Part shown: in pieces, positions 1 through 6,715 of the stretch | How positions within the stretch are numbered: the first letter of the stretch is position 1 | Layout: every line of letters begins with the position of its first letter | Origin: Methylocystaceae bacterium | GTDB lineage: Bacteria > Pseudomonadota > Alphaproteobacteria > Rhizobiales > Beijerinckiaceae | Reading direction: 5' to 3' | Length of the DNA stretch: 6,715 nucleotides | NCBI GenBank assembly: GCA_003105285.1 | Contig: PQAN01000281.1 | Location: 1-6,715 of the forward strand | Notes under the pieces: generated by a model | The model's input: the letters and a program-made list of their open reading frames with translations, nothing else | The model's database searches: none | What the model was told of the DNA's origin: nothing | Position numbers and translations under genes: made by a program

Positions 1-1470
1 TCGTCCTGGGCGGCGAAGACGCCCGATGCGGTCGCCGTCGTCGCGAACGGCGAGCGCCTCACCTACGCCGATCTGGAAGAAACCTCCGGTCGTCTGGCGC
101 ATCGTTTGCGCGCTGGCGGGGTGGAGCGTGGTTGCGCCGTCGGCGTCTGTGCGACGCGATCCGTGGACACGATCGTGGCAATCTTGGCGACGCTCAAGGC
201 CGGCGCCGCATATGTTCCGATCGATCCCGATACGCCTCCGACGCGCGCGGCCGGCATACTCGAGAATGCCGGCGCACGTTGGTTGCTGTGTCGTAGGGAC
301 TGGTTCGAGAGTTCGGCGATCGAGTTCGGCGCGCCGACCTTCCTGGACCATCCGGGAGCGGCGCAGGACTCGGCGCCCCGTCCCTTCTTGGATTCCGAAG
401 TAGGCCCACAGGACGCCGCCTATGTCATTTTCACCTCGGGTTCTTCTGGAGCGCCGAAAGGCGTGGTCGTCTCCCATGGAAGCCTCGTCAATTACACCAG
501 CGCTATTCTAGATCGACTCGGAGGGGAATCCGGACTGCATTTTGCTTTGGTCTCTACTCTCGCCGCCGATCTCGGCCATACTGTCGTATTTTCCAGCCTG
601 GCGAGCGGGGGATGTCTGCATCTTCTCGATCACGAGCAGGCCACAGACCCCCACGCCTTCGAACTCTATCTTCGCTCCAATCCGATCGACGTGCTGAAGA
701 TCGTGCCTTCGCATTACGGCGCGCTGTCGCCGAGGAGCGGCGAGGACGCGCCATTGCCTCGGAAGGCCTTGATTTTCGGAGGCGAAGCGTTGCCGACTCG
801 GCTCGTGAAGAAGCTGATGTCGACCGAGACGTCTTGTCGCTTTTTCAATCATTACGGTCCGACCGAAACGACGGTCGGTGCGCTCATGCTTCCCTTGACC
901 GACGATGCCACGAATTCGTTCGTCGGCAGCGCGCCGCTCGGCGGACCGATTGACAATGTGCGCGCCTATGTTCTCGGCCCCGATTTGATGCTGACTCCGC
1001 GCGGCGTGCGCGGGGAGATCTGTCTCGGTGGGGCGGGAGTCGCGCGTGGCTACATCGGACGGCCGGATTTGACGGCCGAGCGATTCGTCCCCGATCCGTT
1101 CGGCGGGCCTGGCGAAAGGCTCTACCGAACGGGCGACCTCGGACGCATGGACAACGACGGCGTCCTCATGTTTCACGGTCGGATCGACCAGCAAATCAAA
1201 ATTCGCGGCTACCGGGTCGAGCCCGGCGAGATAGAAGCGCGGTTGCGCGACCACCCGGACGTCGACGGAGCGGCTGTGATCGCCTACGAGACGGCGGCGG
1301 GGCAGGTTCGCCTCGCAGCGTATGTGGTCGCGAATGGGCGTCCAGCGCCCTCGAGCGAGGTCCTGCGCGCCCATCTCGGGCGGTCGTTGCCCGACTATAT
1401 GAGTCCTTCGACCTTCGTCTCGCTCGATTCGTTTCCCGTGACGTCGAATGGGAAGATCGATCGCAAGCGT
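1..1470 (+). other. Adenylation domain 1, predicted L-aspartate
   Basis: This domain makes aspartyl-AMP and loads it on carrier domain 1. Core motifs in order: LTYADL (58-75), LKAGAAYVPID (193-225), the phosphate loop TSGSSGAPKG (433-462), NHYGPTE (847-867), YRTGDLGR (1123-1146), IRGYRVEPGEIE (1201-1236) and NGKIDRKRL with the catalytic lysine at 1453-1455. Aligning by eye to the GrsA phenylalanine domain, I read the ten specificity positions as D (568), L (571), T (580), K (697), I (772), G (778), H (850), V (874), G (877), K (1453). The known Asp code is DLTKVGHIGK and the known Asn code is DLTKLGEVGK; His at position 322 favours Asp. The two differences from the Asp code are conservative (V/I and I/V). 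Only a few N-terminal residues of the domain are missing. Confidence 0.88.
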
Positions 1471-4400
1471 CTCACGGTTCCAGATGGAGCAGCGACAATC
1501 TCGACGACCTATCATGCGCCGCGAAGCGACGTGGAGGCGCAACTCGCCAGGATCTACGCCGACGTCCTCGGAGTCGACAAAGTGGGCGTCGATGATAATT
1601 TCTTTTCTCTGGGAGGCGACTCGATCACGAGCATCCAAGCCGCGAGTCGCGCCTACGCCGCTGGGCTCACGCTGTCGCCGAGCCAGATTTTCCGTCACCA
1701 GACCATCGCCGAATTGGCGGCCGCGCTGGCGACGCGAGTCGCGCCCGTCGACGGCGGTCGCGACTGCGCCGCGAATGCCGACAGCGGGTGCGTTCCGCTG
1801 TCGCCTCACGCTCCACACGAAGTTTCGCCGCCACTCGCCGAGGCGTCCGACATCGAAGACGCCTATCCGCTGACCCCGCTCCAGGAAGGACTTTTGTTTC
1901 ATACGCTTTCGCAGCCTGGCTCCGGCGTCTACGTGATGCAGCATCGGTATTGGATCGATGGTGAAGTCGATGTCGATCTTTTTCGATGCGCATGGCAGGC
2001 GATCGCCGATTCCCATCCGATTTTCCGGACCTCATTCGCCTGGGAAGGGCTATCGAAGGCCCGACAGCTCGTGCATCGTCGCGCGAATCTGCCGTTCGAC
2101 TACTACGACTGGCGAGAGGCGGATGAAGCCGAGCAGGAAAGTCGCCTGACCGCCCTGTTGGCGGCGGAGCGGACCGACGGCTTCGATCTTCGTCGCGCTC
2201 CGCTCGCGCATATTAGGCTTTTCCGCCTCGAGAGTCGTCGTTGGTTGCTGATCCGCAGCCACCATCACATCCTCTTCGACGCCTGGTGCACGTCGCTGAT
2301 CTTGAGAGAATTGCAAACGAACTATGAGGCTCTGTCCGCCGGAGGCACGCCGCAACAGAGGGAGCGTCGAGGCTTTCGCGACTATATCGATTGGTTGGAT
2401 CGCCAGCGTCCCGATGCCGCCGAACGGTTCTGGAGAGACTATCTTCGAGAATTCGACGAGCCGACGCCGCTTTTCGCACGCCGCGACAATGCCGACGGAG
2501 CCTCGGAAGGCGGCATCGAAGATTTCGTCGTGCGTCTCTCTGAGGAAGAGACTGCAAATCTCGAGGCGCTCGCGAAGCGCTTTCGAGTGACGCCCAATAC
2601 GTTCGCGCAAGCGGCCCTGGCGCTCCTGCTCGCGCACTACGCCAACCGTTCTGATGTCGTGTTCGGCGTGACCGTTTCCGGTCGGCCTGCGGACCTGCCG
2701 CAAGTCGAATCTATTCTCGGCTTGTTCATTAACGGCCTGCCGCTTCGACTGCGAGTCGAGCCGGATCTTTCACTGGAATCCTTTTTGCGAACCGTGCTCG
2801 AGCACAATTACGCGATTCGGGATTACGAATATGTGTCGTTGACCGATATCCAGGAGTGGAGCGACGTCCCACGCGGGACGGAGTTGTTCCAATATCTGCT
2901 GACCTTCGAAAACGCTCCAATAGATCCAGAGCTCCTTCGAGCGAATGGAAGTTGGCGATTCACGGATTGTTGGCATCGAACCCATACGAATTATCCGGTC
3001 ACTTTCGTGGTCATCCCGGGGACGTGCTTGCATTTGCAGGTCACTTACGCGCCGGATCGGATCGATGGGGCGACGGCGCAGCGGTTGCTGTCGCATTATC
3101 GAGGCCTCCTTCAGCAAATGGTCGAGCATCCGGGAGCCAAGCTCGGAGAATTCGTCGTCGTGCAAGGCGAGGAACGGCGTATCCTCGTCGAGGATTGGAA
3201 CCGGACGATCCACCACTATGCCGAGCCGCGCGACATCATCGGACGTTTCGATGAGCAGGTTCGGCGACGACCCGACGCCGTCGCGGCGCGGTGCGACGGC
3301 GTCGAGGCGACCTATCGCGAACTCGATCGTCGATCCGAGCGCGTCGCTTCCGGATTGATCGCAGACGGCGTGCAACCAGACGATATCGTCGCACTCTTCG
3401 ACGAGCGAGGTCTCGATTTCCTCACCATGATGCTGGGCGTCTTCAAGGCCGGCGGGGGCTATCTGCCGCTCGATCCGGCCTATCCAGACGGACGCCTCGC
3501 GCAAATTCTCGCCGAAGCGAAAGTCGATCGGCTGCTCGCGGGATCGGATCACCAAGACCGCGCGGCTTCCATTCTCTCCGGTCTGAGTGGAAAGACGCCT
3601 CGCCTCTCGAATCTCGCTTCATTGGAGGCGCGCACCGTCGAGCGCGGAACGATTGCTCGCCGCTACGTTCCGTCGAATCTCGCTTTCGTGATCTACACCT
3701 CTGGGTCTACAGGCAAGCCAAAGGGAGCGGTGGTCGAGCATCGCGGCATGTTCAACAATCTCATCACCAAGGAAGGGGCGCTCGCGCTCACGACCCGCGA
3801 CGTCATCGCGCAGACGGCGTCCCAATGTTTCGACATTTCGGTTTGGCAATTTTTGACCGCCTTGGCCATAGGCGGCCGAGTCGAGATCTTTCGAGACGAA
3901 GTTTCGCGTGATCCGCAACGTCTCGCGGCGGAAATCGACGCGAGAGGCGTCACCGTCCTCGAAGCCGTGCCTTCGATGATACGCGCATTACTCGACGCAT
4001 CCGAGACGGAAGGCGGCTTGGCCGCTCTGCGATGGCTGCTGCCTTGCGGCGAAGCCTTTGCACCGGAATTATGTCGCCGCTTCATGGAGCGCTATCCGCA
4101 TGTGCGTTTGCTCAACGCCTATGGACCGGCGGAATGCTCCGACGACGTGTCCTACCATCCGATAGAGGCGCCTCCGCAGGGCAATGAGCTGAGCGTGCCG
4201 ATCGGACGGCCGGTGGACAACACCCAGCTCTATATCCTGGATCGTTGGCTGGAGCCTGCGCCGGTGGGCGTAGCGGGAGAAATCTGCGTCTCCGGTGTCC
4301 AGGTCGGGCGCGGCTATCTGCATCGTCCCGATCTGACTGCGGCGGCGTTCCTCCCGGACCCGTTCGGTCCCGCCGGCGGTCGACTGTATCGAACGGGCGA

Positions 4401-5064
4401 TCTCGGCCGATTTCGCGCCGATGGAGTCATGGAGTTTCTCGGACGGGTCGACCACCAGGTGAAGATACGGGGCAATCGAATCGAGCCCGGAGAGATCGAG
4501 GCCTGCCTGCTCACCCATCCTGATGTGCAGGACGTTTGCGTCGTCGCGCGGGAGACGTCGAAAGGCGTCCATCGTCTTGTCGCCTATGTCGTCGGAAGCG
4601 AGTCCGGCGCGGGCGCCTTGCGCGAGCACCTTCTGAAATCGCTGCCCGAGTTCATGGTGCCTGCCGCGTTCGTCTTCCTCGACGCGTTGCCCTTGACGTC
4701 CAACGGCAAAGTGGACCGAAAGCGGCTTCCCGATGTCGACGCGGCGCAATGGCCGACGCGCGGTTACGCGCCGCCGCGCAACCCCACAGAAGAGGTTCTG
4801 TGCGGAATATGGGAGGAGGTGCTGCGCGTGGAGGGCGTCGGCGTGGACGACAATTTCTTCGAGCTCGGCGGTCACTCGCTTCTCGCCATCCAGGTGCGTT
4901 CGAGAATAAGGACGGCCTTCGATGTCGAACTGCCGTTGCGCGCCCTGTTCGAGGCGACAACCATAGCGGCGATCGCGGAGCGGATCGAAGACGAATTGAT
5001 CGCGTCGCTCGAGGCGATCAGCGATGCGGAAGCCTCGAATCGTCGTGAGCAGATAGCGGGCTAG
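1..5064 (+). CDS. Non-ribosomal peptide synthetase, A(Asp)-T-C-A(Dab-like)-T, 5' truncated by the window
   Basis: This is a multimodular cytosolic enzyme that activates amino acids as aminoacyl-AMP, loads them on phosphopantetheine arms and joins them. The frame is open from base 1 to a TAG at 5062-5064 (1687 visible residues). Adenylation core motifs already appear at 58-75 (LTYADL), so the gene starts upstream and the internal TTG at 106 is not a start. Visible order by residue: A1 about 1-490, T1 about 505-580, linker to about 616, C about 617-1055, A2 about 1070-1580, T2 about 1588-1663, then a tail of about 24 residues. There is no epimerase, methyltransferase, thioesterase or reductase in view. 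The end after a carrier domain means the chain passes to another protein, and the next gene starts with a condensation domain, as expected. Family assignment is certain; substrates are inferred from active-site codes; the product is unknown. No gene symbol can be assigned. Confidence 0.97.
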   Translation, partial: SSWAAKTPDAVAVVANGERLTYADLEETSGRLAHRLRAGGVERGCAVGVCATRSVDTIVAILATLKAGAAYVPIDPDTPPTRAAGILENAGARWLLCRRDWFESSAIEFGAPTFLDHPGAAQDSAPRPFLDSEVGPQDAAYVIFTSGSSGAPKGVVVSHGSLVNYTSAILDRLGGESGLHFALVSTLAADLGHTVVFSSLASGGCLHLLDHEQATDPHAFELYLRSNPIDVLKIVPSHYGALSPRSGEDAPLPRKALIFGGEALPTRLVKKLMSTETSCRFFNHYGPTETTVGALMLPLTDDATNSFVGSAPLGGPIDNVRAYVLGPDLMLTPRGVRGEICLGGAGVARGYIGRPDLTAERFVPDPFGGPGERLYRTGDLGRMDNDGVLMFHGRIDQQIKIRGYRVEPGEIEARLRDHPDVDGAAVIAYETAAGQVRLAAYVVANGRPAPSSEVLRAHLGRSLPDYMSPSTFVSLDSFPVTSNGKIDRKRLTVPDGAATISTTYHAPRSDVEAQLARIYADVLGVDKVGVDDNFFSLGGDSITSIQAASRAYAAGLTLSPSQIFRHQTIAELAAALATRVAPVDGGRDCAANADSGCVPLSPHAPHEVSPPLAEASDIEDAYPLTPLQEGLLFHTLSQPGSGVYVMQHRYWIDGEVDVDLFRCAWQAIADSHPIFRTSFAWEGLSKARQLVHRRANLPFDYYDWREADEAEQESRLTALLAAERTDGFDLRRAPLAHIRLFRLESRRWLLIRSHHHILFDAWCTSLILRELQTNYEALSAGGTPQQRERRGFRDYIDWLDRQRPDAAERFWRDYLREFDEPTPLFARRDNADGASEGGIEDFVVRLSEEETANLEALAKRFRVTPNTFAQAALALLLAHYANRSDVVFGVTVSGRPADLPQVESILGLFINGLPLRLRVEPDLSLESFLRTVLEHNYAIRDYEYVSLTDIQEWSDVPRGTELFQYLLTFENAPIDPELLRANGSWRFTDCWHRTHTNYPVTFVVIPGTCLHLQVTYAPDRIDGATAQRLLSHYRGLLQQMVEHPGAKLGEFVVVQGEERRILVEDWNRTIHHYAEPRDIIGRFDEQVRRRPDAVAARCDGVEATYRELDRRSERVASGLIADGVQPDDIVALFDERGLDFLTMMLGVFKAGGGYLPLDPAYPDGRLAQILAEAKVDRLLAGSDHQDRAASILSGLSGKTPRLSNLASLEARTVERGTIARRYVPSNLAFVIYTSGSTGKPKGAVVEHRGMFNNLITKEGALALTTRDVIAQTASQCFDISVWQFLTALAIGGRVEIFRDEVSRDPQRLAAEIDARGVTVLEAVPSMIRALLDASETEGGLAALRWLLPCGEAFAPELCRRFMERYPHVRLLNAYGPAECSDDVSYHPIEAPPQGNELSVPIGRPVDNTQLYILDRWLEPAPVGVAGEICVSGVQVGRGYLHRPDLTAAAFLPDPFGPAGGRLYRTGDLGRFRADGVMEFLGRVDHQVKIRGNRIEPGEIEACLLTHPDVQDVCVVARETSKGVHRLVAYVVGSESGAGALREHLLKSLPEFMVPAAFVFLDALPLTSNGKVDRKRLPDVDAAQWPTRGYAPPRNPTEEVLCGIWEEVLRVEGVGVDDNFFELGGHSLLAIQVRSRIRTAFDVELPLRALFEATTIAAIAERIEDELIASLEAISDAEASNRREQIAG
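1516..1743 (+). other. Peptidyl carrier (thiolation) domain 1, GGDSI type
   Basis: The domain carries the aspartyl group, or the chain ending in it, on a phosphopantetheine arm. The motif DDNFFSLGGDSI (1591-1626) contains the modified serine at 1621-1623 (residue 541). Downstream helices run to about ATRV at 1743. GGDSI rather than GGHSL is the form commonly seen in carrier domains that precede epimerization domains, but no epimerase follows here. Confidence 0.93.
1849..3165 (+). other. Condensation domain of module 2, HHxxxDA variant, LTPLQEG-type opening
   Basis: This domain should form the peptide bond between the aspartyl-ended donor on carrier 1 and the residue on carrier 2. It opens with YPLTPLQEGLLFHTL (1864-1908). 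The active-site motif reads HHILFDA (2263-2283, residues 755-761): both histidines and the aspartate are present, but the usual final glycine is alanine. Later motifs are SGRPADLPQVE (2677-2709) and GLFINGLP (2719-2742); members of this subgroup as I remember them have LPGVE and FINTLP. Length (about 440 residues) is normal. The opening motif resembles condensation domains that take D-configured donors, not the S-x-A-Q-x-R opening of the L-donor type; subtype assignment by eye is tentative. Confidence 0.9.
3208..4737 (+). other. Adenylation domain 2, predicted basic residue (2,4-diaminobutyrate-like)
   Basis: The domain activates the second residue visible in the assembly line. Core motifs: ATYRELD (3307-3327), FKAGGGYLPLDP (3442-3477), YTSGSTGKPKG (3694-3726), NAYGPAE (4114-4134), YRTGDLGR (4387-4410), IRGNRIEPGEIE (4465-4500) and NGKVDRKRL with catalytic lysine at 4708-4710. 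By alignment to GrsA I read the code as D (3832), I (3835), W (3844), E (3961), L (4039), C (4045), A (4117), D (4141), D (4144), K (4708). Glu at 278 and Asp at 330 and 331 give an acidic pocket suited to a cationic side chain. From memory, diaminobutyrate domains of Pseudomonas-type synthetases have codes close to DIWELTADDK, differing here only by Cys at 301. Other basic residues such as ornithine remain possible. Confidence 0.9.
4765..4990 (+). other. Peptidyl carrier (thiolation) domain 2, GGHSL type
   Basis: The motif DDNFFELGGHSLLAIQ (4846-4893) holds the phosphopantetheine serine at 4876-4878 (residue 1626). GGHSL is the form normally found before a condensation domain accepting an L-configured donor, which agrees with the absence of an epimerase and with the type of condensation domain that opens the next protein. 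It is followed by a short tail, to the stop at 5064, that may act as a docking segment. Confidence 0.94.
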
Positions 5065-5116
5065 AATGTCTGTTCGTTCCGGCGGACGGGTCGAACGCGA
5101 GTGTTCGGAGCAAAGA
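5065..5116 (+). promoter_or_regulatory. Short intergenic gap with Shine-Dalgarno GGAG
   Basis: The sequence GGAG at 5107-5110 lies 6 bases before the ATG at 5117, a standard ribosome-binding spacing, and decides the start chosen for the second gene. An in-frame ATG at 5066, one base after the stop of the first gene, has no clear ribosome-binding site, but translational coupling could serve it. No promoter-like elements or T-tailed hairpin are visible, which supports co-transcription. Confidence 0.6.
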
Positions 5117-6715
5117 ATGGAAGCGAGCGCAAATCCGGTTGCCGACCAGGATCGAAAAGGGCGCCTGTCTCAGGTCAAGCGGGAAATTCTAGAAATCAAG
5201 CTGCGGGGCCGCGCTCGCGACGCCGCGAGCGGGCGGATTTCCGCTCGTCCCGCGTCACAAAATCCCTTGTCATTCGGTCAGGAGCGCATCTGGTTCCAAT
5301 CCCAGGTGTCATCGAACGAAGCATTGTACCACATCCCCTTGTTGGCCTGGTTCGATGGAAGCCTGAACGTGCGGGCTCTCGAGGCTAGTCTGAGCGAGGT
5401 CGTGCGACGTCACGAGGTCTTGCGCTCGGGATTCGAGAACGAGAACGGCGTACCGGTTCAGATTATCCTGCCCCAGGTCGAGTTCGCAGTGACGCATATC
5501 GATCTTCGAGACTTCGCGCCCGAGGAACAGGAATGCGAGGTTCGACGACGCGCCGATCTCGAAGCGCTCCAGCCATTCGAGCTGGCGAGTCCGCCGCTCT
5601 TTCGCGCGACCCTTTTGAAGCTCGGCTCGACGCGGCATGCGCTCCTTCTCACCGTGCATCACATCGTTTGGGACGGATGGTCGAGCGGATTGTTGATCAA
5701 AGAGGTCGGGCGCCTGTACGCTGCCGCCGTTGCGGGCGAGCACTCCCCCCTGGCCCCACCCACGATCCAATATGCGGATTTCGCATATTGGCATCGCAGT
5801 TTCATGGACAGCGAGGACGGTCGCCGTCAAATCGCCTATTGGAAGAAGCGTCTCGAAGCTCTGCCGGAGCTATCTACCCTGCCGACCGACAGGCCGCGGG
5901 CGGCGAAGCAGAAACATCGCGGCTCGACCCATTCTTGGCGCCTGCCCGACGATGCGAGTGATGCGTTTCGTGTCCTGGCGCGTGAGCGCAATACGACCCT
6001 GTTCGCCGCGCTTCTCGCGACATTCAAGACGCTCTTGTTCCATTACACGGGGCAGGGCGACCTCGCGGTCGGGACGACGGTCGCTTTCCGAACTCGCTCC
6101 GAACTCGAAAGCCTGCTCGGCTTTTTTGCGAATGCCTTGGTTCTTCGCACCCGATTGGAGGACGATCCTTCTTTCGAGACGCTGCTCGGACGCGTACACG
6201 AAGCAGCGATCGGAGCGCAGTCGAACCAGGACACGCCATTCGAGAAGCTGGTCGAAGAATTGGCTCCAAAACGTGGACTGAGTCACAATCCGCTGTTTCA
6301 GATCGCGTTCGTTCTCCACAATCTTCCAACGGAGAAGCTTGCCCTGCCGGGTCTTACCGTCGGGGTCGAAGAGACGAGCACGAATTCGGCGGCATTCGAT
6401 CTCGTGCTTCACGTATTCGAGGATCAGCCGGGACTGCGGGCAAGGCTCGAATATGACGCCGATCTCTTCGATCGCTCGACGATCGTCCGAATGGCCTCCC
6501 ACTTCGACGCATTGGCGCAAAACGTCGTCAGGCGGCCGTCGGGTCGGCTTTCCGCTCTTTCCCTGCTCACTTCGCAGCAAGAGCAAGAACTAATCGCGCA
6601 GTCGCGGACGAAGCTCGCGCAGGCCGCATCCGCTCCCACTCTTCTGCACCACTGGGTCGATATCGCGGCGGAGACAAAAGCCAGGACGGCGGCGGTCATC
6701 GCAGAAGGAAAAAAC
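5117..6715 (+). CDS. Non-ribosomal peptide synthetase, N-terminal C-A portion, 3' truncated by the window
   Basis: This is the start of a second NRPS that elongates the chain delivered by the first. The frame is open from a stop at 5054-5056 to the window end (533 residues from the chosen start). ATG 5117 is preferred because of GGAG 6 bases upstream; ATG 5066 would add 17 residues of low-complexity, Arg/Ser-rich sequence. Residues about 15-35 form a basic, likely helical leader. A condensation domain follows at about 48-485: LSFGQERIWF (residues 51-60), RHEVLR (98-103), the catalytic HHIVWDG (181-187, bases 5657-5677), YADFAYW (from 219), GTTVAFRTRSE (from 319), LLGFFANALVLR (6113-6148) and NPLFQIAF (from 391). 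The opening and intact HHxxxDG fit the L-donor type. The final residues, from about 510, resemble the start of an adenylation domain. Substrate of that domain cannot be read here. Confidence 0.95.
   Translation, partial: MEASANPVADQDRKGRLSQVKREILEIKLRGRARDAASGRISARPASQNPLSFGQERIWFQSQVSSNEALYHIPLLAWFDGSLNVRALEASLSEVVRRHEVLRSGFENENGVPVQIILPQVEFAVTHIDLRDFAPEEQECEVRRRADLEALQPFELASPPLFRATLLKLGSTRHALLLTVHHIVWDGWSSGLLIKEVGRLYAAAVAGEHSPLAPPTIQYADFAYWHRSFMDSEDGRRQIAYWKKRLEALPELSTLPTDRPRAAKQKHRGSTHSWRLPDDASDAFRVLARERNTTLFAALLATFKTLLFHYTGQGDLAVGTTVAFRTRSELESLLGFFANALVLRTRLEDDPSFETLLGRVHEAAIGAQSNQDTPFEKLVEELAPKRGLSHNPLFQIAFVLHNLPTEKLALPGLTVGVEETSTNSAAFDLVLHVFEDQPGLRARLEYDADLFDRSTIVRMASHFDALAQNVVRRPSGRLSALSLLTSQQEQELIAQSRTKLAQAASAPTLLHHWVDIAAETKARTAAVIAEGKN
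5264..6571 (+). other. Condensation domain of the second protein, L-donor-like
   Basis: This domain is expected to join the chain on carrier domain 2 of the preceding protein to the next amino acid. The LSFGQERIWF opening (5267-5296) resembles the S-x-A-Q-x-R-W pattern of domains that accept an L-configured donor. The catalytic HHIVWDG at 5657-5677 is complete. FANALVLR replaces the more usual FVNTLVLR. The match with a GGHSL carrier and no epimerase upstream is consistent. Confidence 0.93.
6644..6715 (+). other. N-terminal edge of adenylation domain 3 (truncated)
   Basis: After the condensation domain and a linker, residues LLHHWVDIAAETKARTAAVI align by eye with the stretch that opens adenylation domains (helix followed by a TPDAVAV-like strand, compare the first codons of this window). 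Only 24 residues are present, so no specificity position can be read. Confidence 0.7.

Noticed and set aside
106..108. TTG as the start codon of the first gene
   Set aside because: Conserved adenylation-domain sequence is in the same frame from base 1, including LTYADL at 58-75, so the gene starts upstream of the window.
1050..1146. Possible DNA repeat between 1050-1146 and 4310-4410
   Set aside because: Both encode the same conserved motif block (GRPDLTAERF-like to YRTGDLGR) of the two adenylation domains. The similarity is interrupted at many codon positions, as expected for paralogous domains and not for a recent duplication.
508..2016. Antisense open frame of 502 codons opposite the first adenylation and carrier domains
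   Set aside because: It mirrors a strongly conserved NRPS coding strand. The translation is rich in Arg and has no recognisable domain; long antisense open frames are common in GC-rich coding DNA.
2770..3555. Antisense open frame of 261 codons, and similar ones at 4069-4875 and 5870-6586
   Set aside because: All lie opposite clear NRPS domains, show no motif or family resemblance, and are best explained as shadows of the plus-strand codon bias.
1..6715. Mobile elements, CRISPR arrays, tRNA or rRNA genes
   Set aside because: No terminal inverted repeats, transposase motifs, regularly spaced repeats or RNA gene signatures were seen; the window is almost fully coding.

Overview
The window lies inside a non-ribosomal peptide synthetase (NRPS) locus of a GC-rich bacterium (about 60% G+C by eye). 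High GC, GC-rich third codon positions and Gram-negative-style NRPS motifs suggest a proteobacterium, but there is no taxonomic marker, so this is only a guess. All coding capacity is on the plus strand and fills almost the whole window.

Region 1 (1-5064) is the 3' part of a large NRPS gene whose start lies upstream of the window. The visible order is A-T-C-A-T: an adenylation domain with an aspartate-type specificity code (DLTKIGHVGK as I read it), a carrier domain, a condensation domain, a second adenylation domain with code DIWELCADDK (fits a basic residue, probably 2,4-diaminobutyrate), and a second carrier domain. The protein stops just after that carrier domain. It has no thioesterase, reductase or epimerase, so it must hand its chain to another protein.

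Region 2 (5065-5116) is a 52-base gap with a Shine-Dalgarno-like GGAG and no visible promoter or terminator. Region 3 (5117-6715, cut by the window end) begins a second NRPS gene: a short basic N-terminal helix, a complete condensation domain with an intact HHxxxDG motif, and the first residues of an adenylation domain. The two genes are almost certainly one operon and work in series: the Asp-Dab-like segment on carrier domain 2 is the expected donor for the condensation domain of the second protein.

The most interesting point is the junction between modules 1 and 2. Carrier domain 1 has the GGDSI signature often found before epimerases, and the following condensation domain opens with an LTPLQEGLLFH-type motif that I associate with acceptors of D-configured donors. 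Yet only about 35 residues separate them and no epimerase is present. The same condensation domain has HHxxxDA instead of HHxxxDG. The final product is unknown; a siderophore or a cationic lipopeptide are both possible. Apart from these details it is an ordinary NRPS, and I see no sign of a wholly new system.
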